This document shows, one piece after another, positions 26,308 through 36,853 of a stretch of DNA of 64,000 nt. The stretch spans positions 3,661,480-3,725,479 of the forward strand of contig NZ_WPAG02000002.1 of assembly GCF_013602415.1 (NCBI RefSeq). Reading direction: 5' to 3'. Each line of letters begins with the position of its first letter. Position 1 is the first letter of the stretch. The stretch comes from Rhodococcus sp. B50 (GTDB lineage: Bacteria; Actinomycetota; Actinomycetes; Mycobacteriales; Mycobacteriaceae). The notes under the pieces are model-generated. The model saw only the letters and a list, made by a program, of their open reading frames with translations. It was not told where the DNA came from and did not search any database. The position numbers and the translations under genes were made by a program.

Positions 26308-26949
26308 ATGGATGCGGACAGGATCGACGAGCTCGTACAGGGCGGTATACGGACACAGGACGAACTCGAGGCCGTCCTGGGCATTCCGCACCCGGCGATC
26401 GTCGACAAGGCACGACCCCACTTGACCCCGCTGATCAGGCATTTCCTGTCGCTGGCACGGTTCTTCACGATCGCCACGGCCGACGCCGTCGGCAACTGCG
26501 ACTGCTCTCCGCGCGGTGATCTCGAGTCGGCGGTACTCGTGCTCGACGACCACACCATCGCGCTGCCCGACCGGCCCGGCAACCGCCGCGCCGATTCCTA
26601 CCGGAACATTCTCGAGAACCCTCACGTCGGGCTGCTGTTCTTCGTCCCCGGCGACGAGGAGGTGCTGCGGATCAACGGCCGCGCCACCCTCTCGACCGAC
26701 CCGGACCTGCTCGAGAAACTGTCGCTGCAGAACAAGCCGGCGCAGCTGGCCGTGATCGTGCAGATCGACGAGGTCTTCCTGCACTGCGCCCGGGCACTGC
26801 TCCGCGCCAAGCTGTGGGATCCGTCGACCTTTCCCGACCGCGCGGCGGTGCCCTCGATGCGCGACATGCACGCCGAACTCCACTCCATCGAGATTCCGGC
26901 CGACGCCGAGCCGGGCAAGCGCGAGCTCTATCGCGAGTTCCTGTACTGA
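26308..26949 (+). CDS. PPOX-class FMN-dependent flavoprotein (DR2398/MSMEG_1061 type)
   Basis: A 213-residue split-barrel flavoprotein of the pyridoxamine-5'-phosphate-oxidase class. Recognisable parts are FLSLARFFTIATADAVGNCDCSPRGD, ALPDRPGNRRADSYRNI and HVGLLFFVPGDEEVLRINGRA, then QIDEVFLHCARALLRAKLW near the end. The group is annotated as PPOX/DR2398 family; members bind FMN or F420 and reduce unknown substrates. The ATG follows GGAGGTGGCACC. The 96-base gap upstream contains a small hairpin (GTCCTG/CAGGAC at 26228-26245) of unclear meaning. Confidence 0.8.
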   Translation: MDADRIDELVQGGIRTQDELEAVLGIPHPAIVDKARPHLTPLIRHFLSLARFFTIATADAVGNCDCSPRGDLESAVLVLDDHTIALPDRPGNRRADSYRNILENPHVGLLFFVPGDEEVLRINGRATLSTDPDLLEKLSLQNKPAQLAVIVQIDEVFLHCARALLRAKLWDPSTFPDRAAVPSMRDMHAELHSIEIPADAEPGKRELYREFLY

Positions 26950-26966
26950 CCTCTCTTGTACTGACC
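26942..26966. repeat. 10-bp direct repeat at a gene junction
   Basis: TGTACTGACC occurs at 26942-26951, across the stop codon of the PPOX gene, and again at 26957-26966. The 15-base period suggests a local tandem duplication of the gene's last codons. Each copy includes TGTACT, a possible -10 for the SDR gene downstream. Confidence 0.5.
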
Positions 26967-26995
26967 ACCCGCGGTGAATGCGTCACGATGGTGGA

Positions 26996-27907
26996 GTGAC
27001 CTCTCGGACCGCGCAGATTCGCCGCTGGCGCGCCGGCGCTGCACTACGCAGCCGTCTGCGCGACCTGACCGGCACCCTCGTCGTCGTCACCGGCGGCGGT
27101 AGCGGGATCGGACGGGCCGCCGCCCTGGCCTTCGCCGCCGAGGGCGCCATCGTGGTCGTCGCCGACAAGGATCTCGACAGTGCCCATGAGACGGTGGCGC
27201 TCGTGAACGTCCCGGCCCCCGGCTCCGGGGGCTCGGAGGCCGTCTTCGGCGGCGGCGCTCACGCCTACGAACTCGACGTCTCCGACGAACATCAGGTCCG
27301 GGAGTTCGCTCAGACCGTCCGCGAGCGGCACGGCGTCGCGGACGTGCTCGTCAACAACGCAGGCATCGGTGTCATCGGCGCGTTCGCCGACACCCCGCAG
27401 AGCGTTTTCGAGCACGTGATGGACGTGAACTTCTGGGGCGTGGTGTACGGCTGCCGCGCCTTCGCGGAACAGATGACCGAACGTGGCGCCGGCGGGCACA
27501 TCGTCAACGTCTCGTCGGCGGCGGCGTTCATGCCGCAACGCAATCTCGCCGCCTACTCGACGAGCAAGGCCGGGGTGTTCATGCTGTCGGAGTGCCTGCG
27601 CGCCGAGTTGCTCGAACACGGCATCGGAGTGACCGTGGTGTGCCCCGACCTGGTCGACACCAACCTCGTCCGGGCGACCGAGTACGTCGCGCCGAACCGG
27701 GATATGCGGGCCGCGCGTCGCACCCGCACGCTCGCGATGTACCGGCGCCTGCACATCGCGCCGGAGAAGGTGGCCAAGGAGATCGTCGGAGCGGTCCGTC
27801 ACAACCGGCCCGTGGTGACGGTCGCTCCGGGCGCGAAGATCCGCAAGTGGCTGATGCGCTTCGCGCCCCGTGTCATGCGTGTCGGCGCCCGATTCGACAT
27901 CGACTGA
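26996..27907 (+). CDS. Short-chain dehydrogenase/reductase
   Basis: A 303-residue classical SDR with LVVVTGGGSGIGRAAALAFA (cofactor site), NNAGIGVIG, and the catalytic Ser-Tyr-Lys set NVSSAAAF / YSTSKAG. The first 25 residues (TSRTAQIRRWRAGAALRSRL) are a basic extension before the Rossmann fold and the C-terminal region (KIRKWLMRFAPRVMRVG) is basic and hydrophobic, suggesting membrane association. The start is uncertain: GTG at 26996 is used; an in-frame ATG at 26978 is possible. NAD versus NADP and substrate cannot be stated. Confidence 0.8.
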   Translation: MTSRTAQIRRWRAGAALRSRLRDLTGTLVVVTGGGSGIGRAAALAFAAEGAIVVVADKDLDSAHETVALVNVPAPGSGGSEAVFGGGAHAYELDVSDEHQVREFAQTVRERHGVADVLVNNAGIGVIGAFADTPQSVFEHVMDVNFWGVVYGCRAFAEQMTERGAGGHIVNVSSAAAFMPQRNLAAYSTSKAGVFMLSECLRAELLEHGIGVTVVCPDLVDTNLVRATEYVAPNRDMRAARRTRTLAMYRRLHIAPEKVAKEIVGAVRHNRPVVTVAPGAKIRKWLMRFAPRVMRVGARFDID

Positions 27908-27936
27908 CTGTGCGAAGTCGACAGGGCGGGCGGTGG

Positions 27937-28848
27937 TCAGGCCTTCGAGGCGATCCAGTCGCGCAGCCACCGCGTGGCCGTGGTTCCGCGATCGTCGACC
28001 ACATAGTTCGAATAGTCCTGGTGGATCTGCGACTCGTAGAAGGTGCGGATCTTCGTCTCGCGCAGCTCGTTCGCCTCGGGCGTGAGCTGTAGTTGCAGCA
28101 TCGGGATGCCGCCGGCGGTCATGACGTCGTTGTAGAGGGTGGTCGCCTCGTCGCGGTAGTTCTCGAGCTGTTCGAACGGACTTCCCGCCGAGATGGCGAG
28201 GAAGCCGGCCAGTCGCGTGACGAAGTCCTCCGGCGGAGTCGAGCAGTAGAGGTCGCCCACCGCACAGATGGTGCGCACATTGGGCGTTACGAATCCGAAG
28301 CCTCCCGCACGGGCGCCTCCCGCACCGGTGCCGGCGACGGGCGGGCCGACGAACGGGTCGAGTTCGGAGCGACGCGGGTCTGACAGCAGGCCCACCGCGA
28401 CGAGGCGGTGCGGACCGACCACCCCCAGGCCGGTGCCGATCTCGGCGGCGAGATCGCCTGCGGCGTCGGCACCCTGGCTGTATCCGACGAGGGCGAAGTT
28501 GGTGAGTGGGCACCGCTCGGCCGTCGCCGCGATGATGCCGCGGGCATTGTCGACCGCGCGGTTGCGGGAGGCTGCGTACACGTCGCCCTCCCAGGGGAAG
28601 GCCGTGGCCGGATACGTGACGTAGTCGACGCGGGACCCGGCGGGAAGCCCGGACGTGACCTGAGCGAGCATGCCGTTTCCGCGAGCAGGGTCGGGAGTGT
28701 CGGAGGTCTCCCAGGTTCCCGGCACCGCGATCACATTCAACGTCGGACAGCCCGGCGGATTCGCTTGCGCCGCAGGCATTGCCACGAATACTGATGCGCA
28801 CGCCGCCACCGCGGCCACCGTTGCCGCCCACACTCTTCTCATAGCCAT
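27937..28848 (-). CDS. Secreted cutinase-family lipase/esterase
   Basis: A 303-residue exported serine esterase. A signal peptide covers about residues 1-29. The mature enzyme begins GCPTLNVIAVPGTWETSD, has the nucleophile elbow VGYSQGADAAG, and the downstream acid in ICAVGDLYC, with a candidate catalytic His in IHQDYSNYV. Cysteine pairs flank the core as in cutinases. The PGTWETS element and length resemble mycobacterial Rv3802c-type envelope enzymes more than short cutinases, so lipid or ester hydrolysis in the mycomembrane is plausible. The ATG at 28848 follows GGGGCGGGG. Confidence 0.85.
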   Translation of the reverse strand: MAMRRVWAATVAAVAACASVFVAMPAAQANPPGCPTLNVIAVPGTWETSDTPDPARGNGMLAQVTSGLPAGSRVDYVTYPATAFPWEGDVYAASRNRAVDNARGIIAATAERCPLTNFALVGYSQGADAAGDLAAEIGTGLGVVGPHRLVAVGLLSDPRRSELDPFVGPPVAGTGAGGARAGGFGFVTPNVRTICAVGDLYCSTPPEDFVTRLAGFLAISAGSPFEQLENYRDEATTLYNDVMTAGGIPMLQLQLTPEANELRETKIRTFYESQIHQDYSNYVVDDRGTTATRWLRDWIASKA

Positions 28849-28895
28849 GTCCCCGCCCCGCTACTGTCCTGGTGCCGTGTCCTCCCCGGCAGTAT

Positions 28896-28918
28896 CGAGT
28901 AGAAGAATGACATACTCG
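28896..28918. promoter_or_regulatory. Inverted repeat upstream of the cutinase gene
   Basis: CGAGTA (28896-28901) and TACTCG (28913-28918) form a six-base dyad with an 11-base centre. It overlaps a minus-strand -10-like GATACT (28891-28896), so it could be an operator. Confidence 0.3.
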
Positions 28919-28974
28919 TGAACTGGATGTGATGGATCCGAGTCCGGAACGTTGTGGTGACGGTTCGAGCGGTG

Positions 28975-29745
28975 TCAGCCGCGGACGACGGTCACCTGTC
29001 CCCCGCCGATGTTCGTCACGAAGACGTTGCCCGTCCCGTAGTCGATCGCGGTCCCCGGCACGGGACGCTCGACCACGCTCCCACCGGCGGTCGGCGTAGG
29101 CTCCGCGACGACGATGTCGGGCCCGAAGAGGTTTGTCACGTAGATGTTTCCGCTGAACGGATCGGTGATCACCGCGCCCGGCGGAGGCGGCGGGGGTGCC
29201 GGAAGTTCCGCCGGCGCGACTGCACGGTCGACGACCGTGACGCCTCCCGTCCCGAGGTTGGTGACGAACACGCCGTCGGATCCCGCGTCGAGGAGCATCT
29301 CCGGCATCCCGGGAATCGGCGCCGGTGCGGGAGCTGCGGCGGGCTCGGGCGTGACCTCCGTGCGGTGAACCGTGACCGCACCGGTACCGACATTGGTGAC
29401 CGCGACGTTGCCGAGGCCGCCGTCGACCCGCATCTCGACGAGCGCGGTGGAGACCTCCGTGCGGCCAGGGACGCGTCCCTCGGGGTGCGTGACGGTCACC
29501 GCGCCGGGACCGACGTTGGTGATGCACGCATTGCCGGCGCCGCCCTGCAGACCGAGGAGCCGGGGGCCGTCGAAGCCGAACACCGGTGGGACAGGCTCGG
29601 CTCCGTCGACCGAGACCAGGCCGCCGCCGTTCCGGATGCATGCGTCCGCAGGGCCGGCGGCCGCTGCAGGAGCCGCCGCGACGGCGGCCACGACGGCACC
29701 CGCACCCATCACGACCGTTGCCAGTGCACGTCTCGTAGCCGTCAT
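28975..29745 (-). CDS. Secreted protein with six NxxVTNxGxGxVTV repeats
   Basis: A 256-residue exported protein, signal peptide about residues 1-31. The mature part carries a repeated motif of the form GNxxVTNxGxGxVTV at about residues 71, 112, 157, 199 and 239, plus a degenerate first copy near 35 (ACIRNGGGLVSVDG). The period is about 41 residues, with Pro-rich linkers (APAPAPIPG, PAPPPPPPG). The unit resembles YVTN-type beta-propeller strands, but six short repeats with proline linkers is an odd form. Cysteines sit only in the first two units. The ATG at 29745 gives the best signal peptide; 29757 is possible. Function unknown; cell-wall location inferred. Confidence 0.65.
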   Translation of the reverse strand: MTATRRALATVVMGAGAVVAAVAAAPAAAAGPADACIRNGGGLVSVDGAEPVPPVFGFDGPRLLGLQGGAGNACITNVGPGAVTVTHPEGRVPGRTEVSTALVEMRVDGGLGNVAVTNVGTGAVTVHRTEVTPEPAAAPAPAPIPGMPEMLLDAGSDGVFVTNLGTGGVTVVDRAVAPAELPAPPPPPPGAVITDPFSGNIYVTNLFGPDIVVAEPTPTAGGSVVERPVPGTAIDYGTGNVFVTNIGGGQVTVVRG

Positions 29746-29839
29746 GCGCAGAACCATAACGGTTGCGGCGCCCGGCGACACGGAAATGTCACAAGCGCAG
29801 CGCGCCCGGCGATGCCGAAGGCGACTTCGGTGGATCCAC

Positions 29840-29854
29840 CCCCGGAAAACGGGG
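29840..29854 (-). terminator. Hairpin downstream of gltD
   Basis: On the minus strand CCCCG-TTTTC-CGGGG forms a small stem-loop 77 bases after the gltD stop, flanked on both sides by GGATCC. The 185-base gap between gltD and the repeat-protein gene has no other recognisable element. Confidence 0.45.
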
Positions 29855-29930
29855 CTGGATCCCCCCGAATCGTGAATACGAGCAGTGGAGCGCTACGACG
29901 CTGGAGCGCTCAGCCGGCACAATCCAGCGC

Positions 29931-31382
29931 TCAGCGCTGCGGCACAGTGCTGGTCGTGATCGGCACCGGCAGTGCCGACTCGCCCTCGAGGAAGCTGTCC
30001 ACCGCAGCGGCGCACGCGCGACCCTCGGCGATCGCCCAGACGATGAGCGACTGTCCGCGTCCCATGTCGCCGGCGACGAAGACACCGTCGACGTTGGTGG
30101 CCCACTCCGTCGAGCGGGCGACGTTGCCGCGCTGGTCGAAGTCGACACCGAGATCGGTGAGCAGACCCGGCTTCTCGGCGCCCGTGAAACCCATCGCGAG
30201 CAGCACCAGATCGGCCTCGAGCTCGAAGTCGCTTCCTTCGACCTTCTGGAAGCGACCGTCGACCATCTTCACCTCGTGCGCCTTCAGCGCGGTGACCTTG
30301 CCGTCCTTGCCGAGGAATTCCTCGGTGTTGACGGAGAAGACACGCTCGCCGCCCTCCTCGTGAGCCGAGGAGACGCGGTACATCAGCGGATAGGTCGGCC
30401 ACGGGGTCGAGTCGGCACGCTGCTCCGGCGGACGCGGCATGATCTCGAACTGGTGGACGCTGGCCGCACCCTGACGATGCGAGGTGCCGAGGCAGTCGGC
30501 ACCGGTGTCGCCACCGCCGATGATGACGACCTTCTTGCCCTCGGCCGTGATGGTCGGGGCGGGCAGGTCGCCGAGCTGCACGCGGTTGGCGATCGGCAGG
30601 AACTCCATCGCCTGGTGGATGCCGTCGAGTTCGCGGCCGGGGATCGGCAGATCACGGGCGACGGTCGCGCCACCGGCGAGCACCACCGCGTCGAACTGCT
30701 CGCGCAGTTCGTCGGCGGTGATGTCGACACCGACGTTCACGCCCGGCTTGAAGACGGTGCCCTCGGCCTCCATCTGTGCGAGACGGCGGTCGATGAAGTG
30801 CTTCTCCATCTTGAACTCGGGGATGCCGTAGCGGAGCAGACCGCCGATACGGTCGGCCCGCTCGAACACCGTCACCGAGTGGCCGGCACGTGTGAGCTGC
30901 TGTGCCGCAGCCAGTCCCGCAGGACCGGAACCCACAACCGCGACCTTGCGGCCGGTGAGCCGCGACGGCGGGACCGGCTTGACGCGACCCTCGTCGAAGG
31001 CCTTCTCGATCAGCTCGACCTCGACCTGCTTGATGGTCACCGGGTCCTGGTTGATACCGAGCACGCACGACGCCTCGCAGGGCGCCGGGCAGAGCCGGCC
31101 GGTGAACTCGGGGAAGTTGTTCGTCGCGTGGAGACGCTCGATGCCGTCCTCCCACTTGCCCTTGTAGGCGAGGTCGTTCCACTCGGGGATGAGATTTCCG
31201 AGCGGGCAACCGTTGTGGCAGAAGGGAATACCGCAGTCCATACAGCGGCTCGCCTGGGTCTGGAGGGTCTCGAGCGGGAACGGCTCGTAGACCTCCTTCC
31301 AGTCGAGGAGTCGCAGCGGGACGGGCCGGCGAACCGGGGTCTCGCGGGAACCGTGCTTGAGGAAACCGGTGGGATCAGCCAC
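29931..31382 (-). CDS. gltD: Glutamate synthase small subunit GltD
   Basis: A 483-residue NADPH-dependent beta subunit that passes electrons to GltB to make glutamate from glutamine and 2-oxoglutarate. The N-terminal iron-sulfur ligands are Cys47, 50, 55 and 59 and Cys98, 102 and 106 ([10 protein letters not shown]). FAD binding is shown by [20 protein letters not shown] binding by [13 protein letters not shown], and the second FAD contact by [17 protein letters not shown]. The GTG start overlaps the gltB stop by eight bases, so the subunits are co-translated. Length matches M. tuberculosis GltD. Confidence 0.95.
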   Translation of the reverse strand: MADPTGFLKHGSRETPVRRPVPLRLLDWKEVYEPFPLETLQTQASRCMDCGIPFCHNGCPLGNLIPEWNDLAYKGKWEDGIERLHATNNFPEFTGRLCPAPCEASCVLGINQDPVTIKQVEVELIEKAFDEGRVKPVPPSRLTGRKVAVVGSGPAGLAAAQQLTRAGHSVTVFERADRIGGLLRYGIPEFKMEKHFIDRRLAQMEAEGTVFKPGVNVGVDITADELREQFDAVVLAGGATVARDLPIPGRELDGIHQAMEFLPIANRVQLGDLPAPTITAEGKKVVIIGGGDTGADCLGTSHRQGAASVHQFEIMPRPPEQRADSTPWPTYPLMYRVSSAHEEGGERVFSVNTEEFLGKDGKVTALKAHEVKMVDGRFQKVEGSDFELEADLVLLAMGFTGAEKPGLLTDLGVDFDQRGNVARSTEWATNVDGVFVAGDMGRGQSLIVWAIAEGRACAAAVDSFLEGESALPVPITTSTVPQR

Positions 31383-34300
31383 GAGCTGCCTCCATGATCG
31401 CCTCGTCCACGTTCGCACCACGGATGGTGGCGTCCTTGATAGCCATGAGTACCTTCTTGTAATCGCGAGGCATGACCTTCGCGAAGTGGCTGACCTGTTG
31501 TGACCAGTCGGCCAGGATGCGGGCTGCAACCTCGGAGCCCGTTTCGTCACGATGCCGTTCGACGGCGCCCTTGAGCCAGGCGAAGTCCTCACCCGCGAGA
31601 TCCTCGAGGTCGACCAGCTCGGTGTTCAGGTTGTTCTCGAAGTCCTTGTCCGGGTTGTACACGAACGCGACACCACCGGACATGCCCGCACCGAAGTTGC
31701 GGCCGGTCTTGCCGAGGATGACGACCTTGCCACCCGTCATGTACTCGCAGCCGTGGTCGCCGACGCCTTCGACGACGGCCGTGGCTCCGGAATTGCGGAC
31801 CGCGAAGCGCTCACCTGCGATGCCGCGGATGAGGACCTCACCGGCCGTGGCACCGAACAGGATCACGTTGCCGGCGATGATGTTGTCCTCGGGCACGAAG
31901 CCCTCGGCGGCGTTGTGCGGCGGGCGCACGATGATGCGGCCACCCGACAGGCCCTTGCCGACGAAGTCGTTCGCGTCGCCGTTGAGCCGCATCGTGATGC
32001 CGCGCGGGACGAACGCACCGAAGCTGTTGCCGGCCGAACCCGTGAAGGTGATGTCGATCGTGTTGTCCGGCAACCCTTCCGCACCGTACTTCTTGGTGAG
32101 CTCGTGGCCGAGCATCGTGCCGACGGTGCGGTTGACGTTGGTGATCGGGGTGTCGAACGAGACCGCCGTACCCGACTCCAGAGCCGGCTGCGCCTTTGCG
32201 ATCAGCTCGTTGTCGAGCGCCTTGTCCAGGGCGTGGTACTGCTCCTTGGTGCAGTACATGTCCTGCTCGCCGAAGATCGGGGAGGTGACCTTCTCGAGCA
32301 GCGGCGACAGATCGAGCTTCGACGCGCGGTAGTGCTCGACGGCCTTGCGGGTGTCGAGGACGTCCACCTGACCGATGGCCTCGTCGAGGCTGCGGAAGCC
32401 GAGTTCGGCGAGGTACTCACGCACCTCTTCGGCGATATACAGCATGAAGTTCTCGACGAACTCGGGCTTGCCGGTGAACCGCTTGCGCAGCACCGGGTTC
32501 TGCGTCGCGACACCCACGGGGCAGGTGTCGAGATGGCACACGCGCATCATGATGCAGCCCGAGACCACCAGCGGTGCGGTCGCGAAACCGAACTCCTCGG
32601 CACCGAGGAGCGCGGCGACGATCACGTCGCGGCCCGTCTTCATCTGGCCGTCGACCTGCACGACGATGCGGTCGCGCAGGCCGTTGAGCATCAGCGTCTG
32701 CTGGGTCTCGGCGAGACCGATCTCCCAGGGAGCACCCGCGTGCTTGAGGGAGGTCAGCGGCGACGCGCCGGTGCCACCGTCGTGACCGGAGATGAGCACG
32801 ACGTCGGCGTGTGCCTTCGACACACCCGCGGCGACCGTGCCGACACCGAGCTCGGAGACCAGCTTCACGTGGATGCGGGCCTGCGGGTTGGCGTTCTTCA
32901 GGTCGTGGATCAGCTGCGCGAGATCCTCGATCGAGTAGATGTCGTGGTGCGGCGGCGGCGAGATCAGGCCGACGCCCGGCGTCGAGCCGCGCACCTCGGC
33001 GACCCACGGGTACACCTTGTGCGGCGGGAGCTGACCGCCCTCACCCGGCTTCGCGCCCTGCGCCATCTTGATCTGGATGTCGGTGCAGTTGGTCAGATAG
33101 TGCGCGGTGACACCGAAACGACCCGAGGCGACCTGCTTGATCGCCGAGCGCCGCCAGTCGCCGTTCTCGTCCGGGGTGAAACGACTGGGATGCTCGCCGC
33201 CCTCACCGGAGTTCGAGCGGCCGCCGAGACGGTTCATCGCGATCGCGAGGGTCTCGTGCGCTTCGGCCGAGATGGAGCCGTAGCTCATCGCACCGGTGGA
33301 GAAGCGCTTGACGATCTCGCTCGCCGGCTCGACCTCGTCGAGCGGCACCGGCGGACGCACGCCCTCCTTGAACTCGAACAGACCGCGCAGCGACGCGAGC
33401 CGCTCCGACTGGTCGTCGACGAGCTTCGTGTACTCCTTGAAGATCGAGTACTGGCCGGTGCGGGTCGCGTGCTGGAGCTTGAACACCGTGTCCGGGTTGA
33501 ACAGGTGGTACTCGCCCTCGCGTCGCCACTGGTACTCGCCGCCCACCTCGAGCTCGCGGTGCGCGCGCTCGGACTGACGGTCGAGGAAGGCCGTGCGGTG
33601 GCGGGCCGCGACGTCCGCGGCGATCTCGTCGAGACCCACGCCGCCGAGCTGCGACTGCAGACCGGTGAAGTACTCGTCGACGAGTTCCTGCGACAGGCCG
33701 ATGACCTGGAACAGCTGCGCACCCGTGTAGGAGGCGAGCGTGGAGATGCCCATCTTGGACATCACCTTGAGCACGCCCTTCGAGGCCGCCTTGATGTAGT
33801 TGGCGATGGCCTTGTCGAGGGTCGTGCCCTCGGGCAGGTCGCCGTTCTGCAGCAGCTCGTCGATGCTCTCGAACGCCATGTACGGGTTGACCACCGCCGC
33901 ACCGAAACCGCACAGGGCGGCGATGTGGTGGACCTCGCGGGCGTCGCCGGCCTCGACGAGCAGACCGACCTGGGTGCGGGTCTTCTCGCGGACGAGGTGG
34001 TGGTGCACCGCGGAGGTGAGCAGCAGCGACGGGATCGGTGCCAGCTTCTCGTCGGATTCGCGGTCGGACAGCACGATCAGGCGTGCGCCCTTCTCGATGG
34101 CCTGCGAGACCTGCTCGCGGATCGACGTGAGTGCGCGACGCAGACCCTCACCGCCCTCCGCGACCGGGTACAGGCCGCGGATGATGACGCTGTTGAAGCC
34201 GGGGAACTGCTTCTCGTCGTTGACGTGGATGAGCTTCTGCAGGTCGTCGTTGTCGATGACCGGCGCACCGATGAGGATCTGCCGGCAGGACGCCTCGGTG

Positions 34301-35970
34301 GGGTTCAGCAGGTCGCCCTCGGGGCCGAGCATGCCGCCCATGCTGGTGACGATCTCCTCGCGGATCGCGTCGAGCGGCGGGTTGGTCACCTGGGCGAACA
34401 GCTGCGAGAAGAAGTCGAACAGCTGACGCGGACGCGACGACAGCACGGCGATGGGCGTGTCGGTGCCCATCGAGCCGAGCGCCTCGGCGCCGGATGCGGC
34501 CATCGGCTTGACGAGCAGGTCCACCTCTTCACGGGTGTAACCGAACACCTGCTGACGCAGCACCACACGCTCGTGCGACATGTAGGTGTACTTGCTCTCG
34601 GGCAGATCTTCGAGGCGGGTCACGCCGCCTGCGACCCACTCCTCGTAGGGATGCTCGGCGGCGAGCTCGCGCTTGATCTCCTCGTCCTCGACGATGCGAC
34701 CCTTGGCCGTATCGACGAGGAACATGCGGCCCGGCTGCAGGCGGCGCTTGCTGACGATCTTCTCGGTGGGGATGTCGAGCACACCCACCTCCGAAGCCAT
34801 GACGACGAGGCCGTCGTCGGTGACCCAGGCACGCGAGGGGCGCAGACCGTTGCGGTCGAGCACCGCGCCGATGACGGTGCCGTCGGTGAAGCACACCGAG
34901 GCCGGTCCGTCCCACGGCTCCATGAGGGCCGCGTGGTACTCGTAGAACGCGCGGCGGGCCGGATCCATCGAGTCGTGGCGCTCCCACGCCTCGGGGATCA
35001 TCATGAGCACGGCGTGCGGCAGGCTGCGGCCACCGAGGTGCAGCAGTTCGAGCACCTCGTCGAAACGTGCGGTGTCGGACGCGCCCGGTGTGCAGACCGG
35101 GAAGATCTTCTCGAGCTTGTCGCGGCCACCGAAGACCTCGGTGTCGATGAGTGCCTCACGGGCACGCATCCAGTTGGCATTGCCGGTGACGGTGTTGATC
35201 TCACCGTTGTGCGCAACGCGACGGAAAGGATGCGCGAGCGGCCACGACGGGAACGTGTTGGTGGAGAAGCGCGAGTGCACGAGGCCGAGGGCCGAGACGA
35301 CGCGCTCGTCCTGCAGGTCGCGGTAGAAGCCCTTCATCTGGGGCGTGGTGAGCATGCCCTTGTAGACGAAGGTCGACGCCGACAGGCTCGGGAAGTAGAC
35401 GGTCTCGCTGCCGGGACCGTCCTCACCCGCGCCGTGGTGGCCGAGCTCGTGCTCGGTGCGCTTGCGCACGACGTACGCGCGGCGCTCGAGTTCGAGGCCG
35501 GTCAGCGCGCGGGCGCCGGAGGCGATGAAGATCTGCCGGAAGGTGGGCATGGCGTCCTGGGCCATGGAACCCAGCTCGGACTCGTCGATCGGCACCTCGC
35601 GCCAGCCGAGCACCTCGAGCCCCTCTTCCGCGACGATGCGGTCGACCTCGGCGGCTGCGGCGTCGGCCTTGGTCGCGTCCTTGGGCAGGAACGCGATACC
35701 GGTCGCGTACGCGCCTTCGGCGGGAAGATCGAAGTCGACGACCTCACGGAAGTAGGCGTCGGGGACCTGGATCAGGATGCCGGCGCCGTCGCCGGTGTTC
35801 TGCTCCGCTCCCGCTGCACCGCGGTGTTCGAGATTCACCAGGGCGGTGATCGCCTTCTCCACGATGTCGCGACTGCGACGACCGTGCATGTCGACGACGA
35901 ACGCGACGCCACAGGAGTCGTGCTCGTTCGCCGGGTGGTAGAGCCCTCGAGGCCCGGGAAGATGAGTCAT
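31375..35970 (-). CDS. gltB: Glutamate synthase large subunit GltB
   Basis: A 1531-residue ferredoxin/NADPH-type glutamate synthase alpha subunit. The first 19 residues are a propeptide removed to expose Cys20 ([11 protein letters not shown]) as the N-terminal nucleophile of the glutaminase domain. The central and FMN-binding domains follow, with the 3Fe-4S ligands in [13 protein letters not shown] near residue 1140, and the C-terminal beta-helix repeats (GGxxVIxGxxG style) from about 1280. The ATG at 35970 agrees with the family start. It is the first gene of gltBD. The 300-base upstream region contains repeated GGTATCGG motifs that may regulate it. Confidence 0.96.
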   Translation of the reverse strand: MTHLPGPRGLYHPANEHDSCGVAFVVDMHGRRSRDIVEKAITALVNLEHRGAAGAEQNTGDGAGILIQVPDAYFREVVDFDLPAEGAYATGIAFLPKDATKADAAAAEVDRIVAEEGLEVLGWREVPIDESELGSMAQDAMPTFRQIFIASGARALTGLELERRAYVVRKRTEHELGHHGAGEDGPGSETVYFPSLSASTFVYKGMLTTPQMKGFYRDLQDERVVSALGLVHSRFSTNTFPSWPLAHPFRRVAHNGEINTVTGNANWMRAREALIDTEVFGGRDKLEKIFPVCTPGASDTARFDEVLELLHLGGRSLPHAVLMMIPEAWERHDSMDPARRAFYEYHAALMEPWDGPASVCFTDGTVIGAVLDRNGLRPSRAWVTDDGLVVMASEVGVLDIPTEKIVSKRRLQPGRMFLVDTAKGRIVEDEEIKRELAAEHPYEEWVAGGVTRLEDLPESKYTYMSHERVVLRQQVFGYTREEVDLLVKPMAASGAEALGSMGTDTPIAVLSSRPRQLFDFFSQLFAQVTNPPLDAIREEIVTSMGGMLGPEGDLLNPTEASCRQILIGAPVIDNDDLQKLIHVNDEKQFPGFNSVIIRGLYPVAEGGEGLRRALTSIREQVSQAIEKGARLIVLSDRESDEKLAPIPSLLLTSAVHHHLVREKTRTQVGLLVEAGDAREVHHIAALCGFGAAVVNPYMAFESIDELLQNGDLPEGTTLDKAIANYIKAASKGVLKVMSKMGISTLASYTGAQLFQVIGLSQELVDEYFTGLQSQLGGVGLDEIAADVAARHRTAFLDRQSERAHRELEVGGEYQWRREGEYHLFNPDTVFKLQHATRTGQYSIFKEYTKLVDDQSERLASLRGLFEFKEGVRPPVPLDEVEPASEIVKRFSTGAMSYGSISAEAHETLAIAMNRLGGRSNSGEGGEHPSRFTPDENGDWRRSAIKQVASGRFGVTAHYLTNCTDIQIKMAQGAKPGEGGQLPPHKVYPWVAEVRGSTPGVGLISPPPHHDIYSIEDLAQLIHDLKNANPQARIHVKLVSELGVGTVAAGVSKAHADVVLISGHDGGTGASPLTSLKHAGAPWEIGLAETQQTLMLNGLRDRIVVQVDGQMKTGRDVIVAALLGAEEFGFATAPLVVSGCIMMRVCHLDTCPVGVATQNPVLRKRFTGKPEFVENFMLYIAEEVREYLAELGFRSLDEAIGQVDVLDTRKAVEHYRASKLDLSPLLEKVTSPIFGEQDMYCTKEQYHALDKALDNELIAKAQPALESGTAVSFDTPITNVNRTVGTMLGHELTKKYGAEGLPDNTIDITFTGSAGNSFGAFVPRGITMRLNGDANDFVGKGLSGGRIIVRPPHNAAEGFVPEDNIIAGNVILFGATAGEVLIRGIAGERFAVRNSGATAVVEGVGDHGCEYMTGGKVVILGKTGRNFGAGMSGGVAFVYNPDKDFENNLNTELVDLEDLAGEDFAWLKGAVERHRDETGSEVAARILADWSQQVSHFAKVMPRDYKKVLMAIKDATIRGANVDEAIMEAARG

Positions 35971-36271
35971 ACCTAGCCTTCGTTGATGCGATAGCACCGA
36001 CGACCAGCAGCGCTGATGGCCATCTACTGCCGTAGACGGGTATCGGCCGGGTGCCCGATACCTTCGACATCGCCAGTATCCGCTCATCCGCGACGGTGCG
36101 GGTGCCTTTTTCGGCAGCGCGAGCGTGGACCCGGCGACCGGTGGGACGTCGTGGTCCCACCGTCTTCGAATTGAACGATATGCCAGGTATCGGGGGGTAA
36201 CGCAAGCAAGCCTGCCCTATTTTCCCGCCGACCTGCGGAAACGCGGCCGTAACGCGCCGGAAGCGCGGTCG
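35971..36271. promoter_or_regulatory. gltB upstream region with three GGTATCGG motifs
   Basis: This 301-base gap has no gene. GGTATCGG (36039-36046) and its complement CCGATACC (36055-36062) form a perfect eight-base dyad with an eight-base centre, 69 bases upstream of gltB. A third copy in direct orientation is at 36186-36193, followed by GGTAACGCAAGCAAGCC, which loosely resembles a GlnR half-site pair. These are candidate nitrogen-control or attenuator elements. No clear -10/-35 pair is identified. Confidence 0.4.
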
Positions 36272-36832
36272 TCACGCTGCGGTGGCGAGAAGAGTCCGGA
36301 CGAGCCGGGCGACACCGTCGCGCGGATCCGGTTCGTCGTCGCGTGACGTGCAGCGATGCAGGATCAGTCCGTCCAGGTAGTCGATGAGAACTCGCGCGGC
36401 CGTGGCGGAATCGCTCACACCGAGGCCCGCGAGCACGGTTCCGATCCATCCGCGCAGTTCACTGCGGCGGATCTCGACCCCGGCCCGCAGTTCGGGTGTC
36501 GCCATCGCCTCGACGAACATCGCGAGACGTGCGCGGGTTCGCACGAGATCGTCTCCCGTCGCGAACATCACATAACCGTGCACCAGATCCTCGAGTGCAC
36601 GGGCGTCGCCCGGCATCGCCGCGCCGATCGCCGAGATCTGGACCCGATCCTGCTCGAGCAGCCTGTCGAGTACACCTTCGACGAGGGCCTGACGGGTGCG
36701 GAAGTAGTTGGAGGTGGAACCGGCGGGCACGCTCGCGACCGCGTCGACGCGGCGGTGGGTGAGAGCCCGCAGCCCCTCGGTGCCCACCAGGGTGATCGCT
36801 GCGTCGACGACCAGGGTGCGTTTGTCGGTCAC
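36272..36832 (-). CDS. TetR-family repressor of the adjacent monooxygenase
   Basis: A 186-residue TetR regulator. The helix-turn-helix lies in residues 5-50 (LVVDAAITLVGTEGLRALTHRRVDAVASVPAGSTSNYF). The C-terminal ligand domain ends LLATAA. The GTG at 36832 is chosen because TAGGAT (36840-36845, minus strand) ends seven bases before it, giving a leaderless message. Two identical palindromes lie between it and the divergent flavin monooxygenase, so it very probably represses both genes. The inducer is likely a substrate of that enzyme. Confidence 0.85.
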   Translation of the reverse strand: MTDKRTLVVDAAITLVGTEGLRALTHRRVDAVASVPAGSTSNYFRTRQALVEGVLDRLLEQDRVQISAIGAAMPGDARALEDLVHGYVMFATGDDLVRTRARLAMFVEAMATPELRAGVEIRRSELRGWIGTVLAGLGVSDSATAARVLIDYLDGLILHRCTSRDDEPDPRDGVARLVRTLLATAA

Positions 36833-36853
36833 GCGCTCGATCCTACGACCCTC

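Noticed and set aside
31552..35976. A 1474-codon open frame on the plus strand opposite gltB
   Set aside because: It lies wholly antisense to gltB, has no recognisable domains and reads as Arg/Asp/Val-rich low-complexity. Such frames are produced by GC-rich codon bias on the opposite strand.
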